Below are positions 1-5,168 of a stretch of DNA of 5,241 nt, one piece after another. The stretch is from Deltaproteobacteria bacterium (GTDB lineage: Bacteria > Desulfobacterota_D > UBA1144 > Nemesobacterales > N074bin48). The position numbers and the translations under genes are program-made. The stretch covers positions 1-5,241 of the forward strand of contig SMWS01000093.1 of the NCBI GenBank assembly GCA_004356685.1. Direction: 5' to 3'. How positions within the stretch are numbered: position 1 is the first letter of the stretch; each line of letters starts with the position of its first letter. A model generated the notes under the pieces. The model was not told the DNA's origin and did not search any database. It saw only the letters and a list, made by a program, of their open reading frames with translations.

Positions 1-351
1 CTAAAGGAGCTTCAGAGCTGGGGGATTGTAAAAATCATTCATGAATTTGGGGATAGAAAAGATTATTTCGAATCTGAAAAAGATGTTTGGGAAATGGCAA
101 GAATAGTCTTGGATGAAAGGAAGAAGAGAGAAATCGACCCAACGCTTACAGTACTTAGAGATTGTGTTCTGGACTCAGCCAACAAATCAGATGAAGAAGA
201 ATATGCTAATAAGAAATTAAAAGAGATGCTTGAGTACTTTGAACAAATAGTTGCCTGGTACAATCAAATGAGCACTATATCAACTGATAATGTTATGAGA
301 TTAATAAAATTAGGAAGCGGAGTAAAAAAAGTCCTAGATAAAGTTAAATAA
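1..351 (+). CDS. GbsR/MarR-family transcriptional regulator, C-terminal part (5' end outside window)
   Basis: The reading frame is open from the first base, so the visible 116 residues are the C-terminal part of a longer protein; the Met codon at 94 is internal. The start of the fragment (LKELQSWGIVKIIHEFGDRKDYFE, split here as LKELQSWGIV and GDRKDYFE, residues 1-24) resembles the recognition helix and wing of the winged-helix domain of GbsR-like MarR regulators. It is followed by the typical EKDVW and ERKKREIDPTL stretch (residues 26-50) and a helical dimerisation tail ending in KVK. Members of this family are cytoplasmic DNA-binding repressors or activators, often next to the genes they control, so this one probably regulates the acyltransferase cassette downstream (35-nt gap); that is inference. 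The inducer is unknown. A decayed second copy of its tail lies at 1389-1621. Confidence 0.88.
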   Translation, partial: LKELQSWGIVKIIHEFGDRKDYFESEKDVWEMARIVLDERKKREIDPTLTVLRDCVLDSANKSDEEEYANKKLKEMLEYFEQIVAWYNQMSTISTDNVMRLIKLGSGVKKVLDKVK

Positions 352-386
352 AATTTTTTTAAATTAATATTTCGATAATTACAGAA
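352..386 (+). promoter_or_regulatory. A/T-tract leader conserved before both MBOAT genes (possible regulatory site)
   Basis: This 35-nt gap holds an eight-T run (about 353-360) followed by AAATTAATATTT, and it has no Shine-Dalgarno motif before the ATG at 387. The equivalent stretch 1622-1656 before the second MBOAT gene matches at about 33 of 35 positions. The AAAT...ATTT symmetry could be an operator for the adjacent GbsR regulator, or just AT-rich leader DNA suited to SD-independent initiation. Similarity alone does not prove function, because the flanking DNA is duplicated as well. Confidence 0.25.
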
Positions 387-1334
387 ATGACTGTAAATAA
401 AAATAATTCAAAAAATTCGATGAATATTTCATATGAAGGTAATCGCAATGAAGATTCATTTAAAAAAATTCCCGATTCCCTAAAATTCTTGCCTCCAATT
501 GTTCTTCTAACTCTAAGTATTCTAACAAAGTCCTTGGTTGAAGAATGGCTGTTTATGTGGATTTTCGGATTTTCTATATTCTTTTGTTGTAAATGGATTA
601 CCCTGGTAGACGCACTAAATAATAGTCCTAATGTAAGCAAGTTAAGAGCAGTCTTATACATGTTTGCCTGGGTTGGTATGGATGCTAAACGTTTTCTCAC
701 AGATAATAAGCAGCTCGAAGTTCAAAACAAAGTCTGGTTGGAAACCATTTCAAAAATTCTAATTGGGTTATTTCTGATGTATGTAATTACTGAAAAAGTC
801 TATTCAATAAATCATTTATTAGGAGGATGGATTGGTCTAACCGGTTTTGGGATTTTTATGCATTTTGGATTATTTCATTTAATAGCATTAATTTGGAATA
901 AGTTTGGTGTAAATGTAAAACCAGTTATAAATTCTCCACTATATTCTACATCACTCACAGATTTTTGGAGTAACAGGTGGAACCTCGCTTTTCGTGATCT
1001 CTCTAGAAATTACATATTAAGGCCACTTGCTCCAAAAATTGGAGTTCCATATGCCATGATAATAGTTTTCTTAATCTCTGGTTTAATCCATGAACTCATA
1101 CTTTCATTCCCGGCAAATGGCGGTTATGGATTGCCAACACTGTATTTCATAATACAAATAATTGGATTATTTGTTGAGAGATCAAAAATCGGGAAAAAGC
1201 TAGGTCTTATGAATGCTTTAAGAGGCAGAATTTTCGCATTTTTAGTGATATTTGGACCATTTAGTCTTTTATTTCACAAAGCTTTTATAGAAAAAATAAT
1301 GTTGCCATTTCTATACCAAATCAATGCACTTTAA
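387..1334 (+). CDS. MBOAT-like (wax-synthase-like) membrane O-acyltransferase, copy 1
   Basis: This is a 315-residue polytopic membrane protein with roughly seven to eight hydrophobic segments (about 35-50, 55-72, 120-135, 147-170, 220-240, 250-264, 281-298). Two motifs point to the MBOAT/wax-synthase-like group. DFWSNRWN (192-199) matches the conserved FW-x-x-RW-N/H element. SGLIHE (231-236) contains the His, here His235, that is the usual catalytic residue of MBOAT enzymes. YMFAWVGMDAKRFL (91-104) resembles the AW-x-GMD-x-R-x-FL stretch I recall from bacterial members. Such enzymes move an acyl group from acyl-CoA or another donor to a hydroxyl acceptor in the membrane; acceptor and donor here are unknown. 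No SD is visible, but the ATG context (TTACAGAAATGACT) is the same in the paralogue, supporting this start. Its N-terminus is 21 residues longer than that of copy 2 and is Asn/Lys/Ser-rich and hydrophilic. Confidence 0.8.
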   Translation: MTVNKNNSKNSMNISYEGNRNEDSFKKIPDSLKFLPPIVLLTLSILTKSLVEEWLFMWIFGFSIFFCCKWITLVDALNNSPNVSKLRAVLYMFAWVGMDAKRFLTDNKQLEVQNKVWLETISKILIGLFLMYVITEKVYSINHLLGGWIGLTGFGIFMHFGLFHLIALIWNKFGVNVKPVINSPLYSTSLTDFWSNRWNLAFRDLSRNYILRPLAPKIGVPYAMIIVFLISGLIHELILSFPANGGYGLPTLYFIIQIIGLFVERSKIGKKLGLMNALRGRIFAFLVIFGPFSLLFHKAFIEKIMLPFLYQINAL

Positions 1335-1361
1335 GTAGGAAAATTAAAAGAGGTAAATTAA

Positions 1362-1541
1362 ATGGTTAATCTACATAACCTGATAACAATGGCAGGAATA
1401 GTCTTGGATGAAAAGAAGAAGAGAGAAATTGATCCAACGCTTACAGTACTTAGAGTGTGTGTTCTGAACTCCGCCAACAAATCAGATGAAAAAGAATATG
1501 CCAATAAGAAATTAAAAGAGTTGGCTGGTACAATCAAATGA
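1362..1541 (+). CDS. Chimeric 59-aa reading frame: start of the four-helix membrane gene fused to GbsR tail
   Basis: An AAAGAGG ribosome-binding site (1347-1353) precedes the ATG at 1362. The first 12 codons (MVNLHNLITMAG) correspond to the start of the small membrane protein at 2552 (MLNLNNLIIAAG), 26 of 36 bases identical. From about codon 10-13 the frame continues, still in phase, as the GbsR tail (IVLDEKKKREIDPTL and onward), until a 25-bp deletion shifts the frame and it ends at TGA 1539-1541. The peptide has neither a complete DNA-binding domain nor the membrane helices of its parents, so it is most likely a by-product of a recombination junction. The intact RBS and open frame mean it could still be translated, perhaps serving only to keep ribosomes moving toward the second MBOAT gene. 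No function is proposed. Confidence 0.4.
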   Translation: MVNLHNLITMAGIVLDEKKKREIDPTLTVLRVCVLNSANKSDEKEYANKKLKELAGTIK

Positions 1542-1621
1542 GCACCATATCAACTGATAATGTTATGAGATTAATAAAATTAAAAAGCGGAGTAAAAAAA
1601 GTCCTAGATAAAGTTAAATAA
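1389..1621 (+). pseudogene. Decayed duplicate of the GbsR regulator C-terminal tail
   Basis: This stretch is a copy of 94-351. Positions 1389-1520 match 94-225 at about 122 of 132 bases, and 1521-1621 match 251-351 at about 97 of 101. The equivalent of 226-250 (25 bp, encoding the MLEYFEQI region) is missing, which shifts the frame and introduces the TGA at 1539. The original frame then resumes to the same TAA, now at 1619-1621. The winged-helix part was never included: the left end abuts the start codons of a copy of the small membrane gene. It therefore cannot make a working regulator. Its close match to the parent, despite being non-functional, argues for a recent origin or recent conversion. 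Confidence 0.88.
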
Positions 1622-1656
1622 AATTTTTTTAAATTAATATTTCGTTAGTTACAGAA

Positions 1657-2550
1657 ATGACTGAAAATAAATACATATCGAATTTGCAAAGATTCTTACC
1701 AGCAGCTGTTTTTATAATAGCGGGGCTTATAACAAAGCCTTTTGTCAAAGAATGGCAGTTTATGTGGATCTTTGCATATTCTATTTTCCTGTCATGCAAA
1801 TGGATTACACTTGTAGACGCACTAAATAATAGTCCTAATGTAAGCAAGTTAAGGGCAGTCTTATACCTGTTTGGCTGGGTTGGTATGGATGCTAAACGTT
1901 TTCTCACAGATAACAACAAGCTCGAAGTTCAAAACAAACTCTGGTTGGAAACCATTTCAAAAATTCTAATTGGGTTATTTCTGGTTTATGTAATAACTGA
2001 AAAAGTTTATTTTAAAAATCATATACTGGGAGGATGGGTAGGCTTAGCGGGACTGGGGCTTATTATTCATTTCGGGTCATTTCATCTGCTCGCAATAATT
2101 TGGAATAAACTGGGTATAAATGTAAAATCGATTATCAATTCCCCCTTATATTCTGTTTCGCTTACAGATTTTTGGAGCAATAGGTGGAATCTCGCTTACA
2201 GAGACCTTTCAAGAAGCTACATATTAAGATCACTGGCCCCTAAAATTGGCGTTGGTTACGCAACCATAATCGTTTTTGTTTTATCAGGATTGATTCATGA
2301 ACTGGTGATTTCATTCCCGGCAAATGGTGGTTATGGCCTGCCGACTCTTTATTTCATAATTCAGACAATCGGACTGTTCATCGAGAGATCAAGGTTCGGG
2401 AATATGTTGGGGTTAGAAAATAGTTTGAGAGGTCGAATCTTCGCACTCACTGTTGTCTTTGCCCCCATCAGTCTATTATTTCATAAAACTTTTATCGAAA
2501 AAGTCTTTATTCCTTTTTTATATCAAATAAATTCTATAGGAGGTGTTTAG
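1657..2550 (+). CDS. MBOAT-like (wax-synthase-like) membrane O-acyltransferase, copy 2
   Basis: This 297-residue paralogue of the gene at 387-1334 is about 79% identical over the 262 residues from the W-x-FMWIF stretch to the C-terminus. The key motifs are all kept: WVGMDAKRFL (74-83), DFWSNRWN (171-178) and SGLIHE (210-215), with His214 as the expected catalytic His. Differences are mostly conservative hydrophobic swaps, so both copies look to be under purifying selection and active; they may differ in acyl or acceptor preference, which is inference. The N-terminus lacks the 21-residue hydrophilic extension of copy 1, and the C-terminus ends in IGGV, three residues longer. These last codons contain the AGGAGG ribosome-binding site of the next gene, whose ATG follows the stop by one base, so translation of the two is probably coupled. 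No SD precedes its own ATG. Confidence 0.82.
   Translation: MTENKYISNLQRFLPAAVFIIAGLITKPFVKEWQFMWIFAYSIFLSCKWITLVDALNNSPNVSKLRAVLYLFGWVGMDAKRFLTDNNKLEVQNKLWLETISKILIGLFLVYVITEKVYFKNHILGGWVGLAGLGLIIHFGSFHLLAIIWNKLGINVKSIINSPLYSVSLTDFWSNRWNLAYRDLSRSYILRSLAPKIGVGYATIIVFVLSGLIHELVISFPANGGYGLPTLYFIIQTIGLFIERSRFGNMLGLENSLRGRIFALTVVFAPISLLFHKTFIEKVFIPFLYQINSIGGV
2538..2543 (+). promoter_or_regulatory. AGGAGG ribosome-binding site that decides the start of the next gene
   Basis: A consensus AGGAGG sits inside the last codons of MBOAT copy 2, eight bases before the ATG at 2552. It overlaps the alternative GTG start at 2543, which therefore cannot be served by it. This, and the alignment with the ATG of the fused copy at 1362, supports 2552 as the start. 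Confidence 0.75.
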
Positions 2551-2551
2551 T

Positions 2552-2959
2552 ATGCTAAATCTAAACAATCTGATAATAGCTGCAGGGCTTATCCAGCTCT
2601 TAATATTGATTGCGGCTTCACAGGTACCAAAGGTGACAAATTGGAAGAAAAATCTTAGCAGTAGTGATCCTTTTTTCAAAAGCCTTGTTTGGACTTATGG
2701 GTTTTTTATTTGCCTTACAGTTTTAAGCATTGCCCTATTTTCTATTTTTAAATCAGAGCTTCTTACTAATGGAAATCAAGCGGGAAAATATATCTGTGGT
2801 TTTATTTCTATATTCTGGTTTGCAAGGCTGTTCATACAGTCTTTTATTTTCAAGACCCCCGAATTTCTTAAAACCGGCCCTATGAAATTTGGATATAACA
2901 CTCTCACTCTGGCTTTTTTGTATTTAACAATCACATACGGACTGGCAGTTTTTGTTTAA
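2552..2959 (+). CDS. Small four-helix integral membrane protein, function unknown
   Basis: This is a 135-residue protein with four predicted membrane helices (about 5-23, 43-66, 78-99 and 116-135) and short charged loops (WKKNLSSSDP at 31-40, KTPEFLKTGPMKFGYN at 101-116). I recognise no catalytic motif or named family. Its gene starts one base after the stop of MBOAT copy 2, behind a strong RBS, and a copy of its first 12 codons follows MBOAT copy 1. This shows that the MBOAT + small membrane protein pair is an old unit. It may be a partner or accessory subunit of the acyltransferase, or a transporter-like helper; both are inference from position. A GTG at 2543 in the same frame would add three residues but overlaps the RBS and is less likely. 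Confidence 0.72.
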   Translation: MLNLNNLIIAAGLIQLLILIAASQVPKVTNWKKNLSSSDPFFKSLVWTYGFFICLTVLSIALFSIFKSELLTNGNQAGKYICGFISIFWFARLFIQSFIFKTPEFLKTGPMKFGYNTLTLAFLYLTITYGLAVFV

Positions 2960-2984
2960 GTCAAACTAAGCGAGGTAAATAAAA

Positions 2985-3938
2985 ATGAAGATTGTAATTC
3001 CAGGCGGGTCAGGACAGGTCGGAACGTTACTGGCAAGAGCATTTACAAAAGACGGGCACAGGGTAACCGTACTTAGCCGAAACCCAGAGCTTTGTAAGTG
3101 GCATACAGTAAAATGGGACGGAAAAAGTTTAGGGAGCTGGGTTGAGCAAATTGACGGAGCTGATGTTGTTATAAATTTAGCGGGATATTCAGTTAACTGC
3201 AGATACAATCAAAAAAACCGCCATCTAATAATGAACTCCAGAATAGATTCAACGCGTGTTATTGGTAAAGCAATTCAGCAATGTGATAATCCGCCGAAGA
3301 CCTGGCTGCAGGCATGCACAGCAACCATTTATAAAGATAGTTATGAAAAACCCAATGATGAATTCACAGGAATCATAGGCGGAGATGAACCCAATGTGCC
3401 GGATACCTGGAATTTCAGCATAGACGTAGCTACATCGTGGGAAAGGACACTGGACGAAGCCAAAGTTCCTCACACACGTAAAGTAAAGCTGCGTTCATCC
3501 ATCATATTGAATCCCGATAGTGGAAGCATTTTTGATATTTTGCTACGGCTTGTTCGATTTGGTCTCGGAGGTAAAATCGGAAGTGGCGATCAGTTTGTTT
3601 CCTGGATACACTATGAAGACTTTATTAAGTGCATTTACTGGATTATTGATAACGAGGATATTTCAGACTTTATAAATGTCTGCTCTCCAAGCCCTCTTTC
3701 AAATAAAGATTTTATGGAAGCACTTCGCAGTGCCTGGGGAATTCGAATTGGTCTTCCCGCATCCAAATTAATGCTAGAAATAGGAACTTTCCTACTCAGA
3801 ACTGAAACAGAACTAGTCTTGAAAAGCAGGTATGTAGTCCCCAAGATTCTCAGTGATAGAGGATTTAAATTTCAATACCCAACATGGCCTGAAGCCGCAG
3901 TAGACTTATGTAATGAGTGGAAAAAACTAAATTCTTAA
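2985..3938 (+). CDS. TIGR01777-type NAD(P)-binding oxidoreductase (SDR/epimerase-like, DUF1731 C-terminus)
   Basis: This 317-residue soluble protein has the usual length for the TIGR01777 group (YfcH-like; relatives of extended SDRs). The N-terminal IVIPGGSGQVG (3-13) is the Rossmann GGxGxxG dinucleotide loop, LSRNP (30-34) lies after the second strand where cofactor choice is made, and INLAG (63-67) is the typical NLAG motif. SWERTLDEA (151-159), WIHYEDF (207-213) and NVCSPSPLSNKDFMEAL (231-247) follow in the order seen in this family. The end, VPKILSDRGFKFQYPTWPEA (285-304), fits the DUF1731-like C-terminal domain. The region where many members have SAxGxY reads CTATIYKDSY (111-120), and no standard YxxxK is evident, so the catalytic chemistry is uncertain. 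A GAGG (2972-2975) precedes the ATG, 25 nt after the small membrane gene. Role: probably reduction or epimerisation of a pathway intermediate (inference). Confidence 0.88.
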   Translation: MKIVIPGGSGQVGTLLARAFTKDGHRVTVLSRNPELCKWHTVKWDGKSLGSWVEQIDGADVVINLAGYSVNCRYNQKNRHLIMNSRIDSTRVIGKAIQQCDNPPKTWLQACTATIYKDSYEKPNDEFTGIIGGDEPNVPDTWNFSIDVATSWERTLDEAKVPHTRKVKLRSSIILNPDSGSIFDILLRLVRFGLGGKIGSGDQFVSWIHYEDFIKCIYWIIDNEDISDFINVCSPSPLSNKDFMEALRSAWGIRIGLPASKLMLEIGTFLLRTETELVLKSRYVVPKILSDRGFKFQYPTWPEAAVDLCNEWKKLNS

Positions 3939-3962
3939 AACCTGCTCTCAAATTAAATAATC

Positions 3963-4952
3963 ATGGACAATAATAAAGATCCTTTAAATGAATTATTCAA
4001 AGCAAATAAAATACAGCCCCGAAGTTTTAATACTGTATTGGTAGTTATATTTGTTGCTTGCTCTGCGGTATTAATGATATTTCTAAGCACTGAAATCTTT
4101 AGGATATACGGATGGGCATTGTTCTTAGCTCTTCCATTTTTGATTGGGTTTTATTCCTCGCTGCTTGCAAGCCTGGAAAAGAAACAACGTTTAAGCCAAT
4201 GCATAAAAATATCGATTTCAACGATTCTCCTAGCAGCTGCCGCTCTTGTCCTATTAGCATTAGAAGGAATTATCTGCATTATTATGGCACTGCTGCCAGC
4301 AGTAATATTGACCTTGATAGGAACTCTTATCGGATACTGGATTCAAAAGATTTCATGGGACAGATATACAAAACAGACACTTACATTTTTAACTATATTT
4401 ATTTTCCCTCTGGTTTTGGGCTTTGAATCTAGCTTAAACCTTGAACCTTCATTAAACGAGGTTCAAAGTTCAATAGTAATAAATGCCGGCAAGCACATTG
4501 TATGGGATGAGGTTTTATCATCTGATCTTCCTGAACCTGATGAATTTATTTTCAAAACAGGAATTGCTTATCCTATAAAAGCAGAAATAGATGGAAAAGG
4601 AGTTGGAACAGTTAGGTATTGCATTTTTTCGACAGGCAAATTTGTAGAACCAATTGAAGTCTGGGATGAGCCTCACCTGTTAAAATTTTCAGTTACCAGC
4701 AGCCCACCACCTATGAAAGAACTGAGCATCTATTCTCAAATTTATCCTGCTCATTTAAATGGGTTTTTAAAATCTAAAAAAGGACAGTTCAAACTCATTG
4801 AAATTGACAAGAACACTACACTGCTGCAGGGAACTACCTGGTATGAGAATAAAATGTGGCCGGAATCGTATTGGAAACTCTGGTCAGATTATATTATTAA
4901 AAAAATTCATACACGGGTTCTGAAACATATTAAAGCTTCATCCGAATCATAA
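3963..4952 (+). CDS. Membrane-anchored SRPBCC (START-like) domain protein
   Basis: This 329-residue protein has two parts. Residues 1-22 are hydrophilic, and about five hydrophobic helices follow (roughly 23-45, 48-71, 83-103, 104-127, 138-154). The rest (about 166-325) looks like a complete SRPBCC/polyketide-cyclase-like fold: VQSSIVINAG with W181 begins the first strand, GTVRYCIFSTGKFVEPIEVWDEP (215-237) forms the central sheet, and TTWYENKMWPESYWKLWSD (291-309) leads into the long C-terminal helix (IIKKIHTRVLKHI). SRPBCC domains bind hydrophobic ligands in a deep cavity, so this one may hold or present a lipid-like substrate at the membrane surface. It starts 24 nt after the oxidoreductase gene with no clear SD, and is the last gene of the run. 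Fusion of a multi-helix membrane module to SRPBCC is less common than the stand-alone soluble form. The ligand is unknown. Confidence 0.75.
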   Translation: MDNNKDPLNELFKANKIQPRSFNTVLVVIFVACSAVLMIFLSTEIFRIYGWALFLALPFLIGFYSSLLASLEKKQRLSQCIKISISTILLAAAALVLLALEGIICIIMALLPAVILTLIGTLIGYWIQKISWDRYTKQTLTFLTIFIFPLVLGFESSLNLEPSLNEVQSSIVINAGKHIVWDEVLSSDLPEPDEFIFKTGIAYPIKAEIDGKGVGTVRYCIFSTGKFVEPIEVWDEPHLLKFSVTSSPPPMKELSIYSQIYPAHLNGFLKSKKGQFKLIEIDKNTTLLQGTTWYENKMWPESYWKLWSDYIIKKIHTRVLKHIKASSES

Positions 4953-4970
4953 GCTTAATATTATATTTAT

Positions 4971-4996
4971 CACGCCCTTCGACAGGCTCAGGGTGT
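4971..4996. repeat. Hairpin of the CCCTTCGACAGGCTCAGGG type
   Basis: ACGCCCT (4972-4978) pairs with AGGGTGT (4990-4996), one G-T pair included, around an 11-nt loop TCGACAGGCTC. The core closely resembles a dispersed palindromic sequence I remember from many unrelated bacterial genomes. It lies 19 nt after the last gene's stop and could help end or stabilise the transcript, but it has no T-run and so is not a standard rho-independent terminator. Confidence 0.5.
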
Positions 4997-5018
4997 TTAT
5001 GTGTATGTTGTATTATTG

Positions 5019-5124
5019 CTGTCATGCCCGAGGATATTAATCGGGTATCCATATTTAAAAACACTGGATTCCGTCTACGCCTGTCCTCGAAAGTTTTTAT
5101 CGGGGAAACATGACGGAATGACAG
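5019..5124. repeat. Palindromic repeat element bounded by CTGTCAT / ATGACAG
   Basis: The 7-bp ends CTGTCAT (5019-5025) and ATGACAG (5118-5124) are perfect inverted repeats. Inside are three stems: GCCCGA/TCGGGT (5026-5031 with 5041-5046), ATTCCGTC/GACGGAAT (5068-5075 with 5112-5119) and CCTCGA/TCGGGG (5085-5090 with 5100-5105). This layout resembles REP- or MITE-like non-coding elements with TGTCATxCC...GGAATGACA ends. No transposase is present. Short open frames across it are by-products. Confidence 0.65.
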
Positions 5125-5133
5125 AAAAGTGGT

Positions 5134-5168
5134 TGTCATACCTGAATGATTTAATCAGGTATCCATAT
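5134..5168. repeat. Second copy of the 35-nt hairpin unit of the palindromic element
   Basis: This matches 5020-5054 at 27 of 35 positions, sharing TGTCAT, TTAATC and GGTATCCATAT. Its stem ACCTGA/TCAGGT (5140-5145 with 5155-5160) is a perfect palindrome. Relative to the first copy, a C-G pair is replaced by T-A and a G-T wobble by A-T, so pairing is kept. Confidence 0.65.

Larger units (their letters stand above)
94..1397 (+). repeat. Tandem cassette repeat, unit A (GbsR tail + MBOAT 1 + start of small membrane gene)
   Basis: Unit A runs from inside the regulator gene to codon 12 of a copy of the small membrane gene. It shares order and homology along its length with unit B (1389-2587). The junction between the units is at 1389-1397, where ATGGCAGGA resembles both parents: ATGGCAAGA at 94-102 in the regulator, and GCTGCAGGG at 2579-2587 in the membrane gene. 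Confidence 0.85.
1389..2587 (+). repeat. Tandem cassette repeat, unit B (decayed GbsR tail + MBOAT 2 + start of small membrane gene)
   Basis: Unit B is the second copy of the cassette and leads into the intact small membrane gene and the rest of the operon. Relative to unit A it lacks 25 bp in the regulator tail and has a shorter MBOAT N-terminus. Identity to unit A varies from about 96% to about 72% along its length. Confidence 0.85.

Noticed and set aside
94..351. Treating ATG 94 as the start of a complete 85-residue protein
   Set aside because: The same frame is open upstream to base 1 and encodes the winged-helix end of a GbsR-type regulator, so 94 is an internal Met.
359..700. Reverse-strand reading frame opposite the start of MBOAT copy 1, with a similar one at 1629-1919 opposite copy 2
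   Set aside because: Their mutual similarity only reflects the duplicated sense genes. Neither has a plausible start context, and both lie antisense to well-supported coding sequence.
4112..4426. Plus-strand 104-codon frame inside the SRPBCC gene
   Set aside because: It is out of frame within a gene whose protein shows clear membrane helices and domain motifs; the alternative product has no recognisable features.
4971..4996. Rho-independent terminator of the operon
   Set aside because: The stem is short, includes a G-T pair and is followed by GTTTATGTG rather than a T-run, so it was listed only as a hairpin repeat.
5020..5168. Two similar 35-nt repeats spaced about 79 nt apart, as a possible CRISPR fragment
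   Set aside because: There are only two copies, they are just 77% identical, the gap is itself palindromic, and no cas gene is present. A palindromic repeat element fits better.
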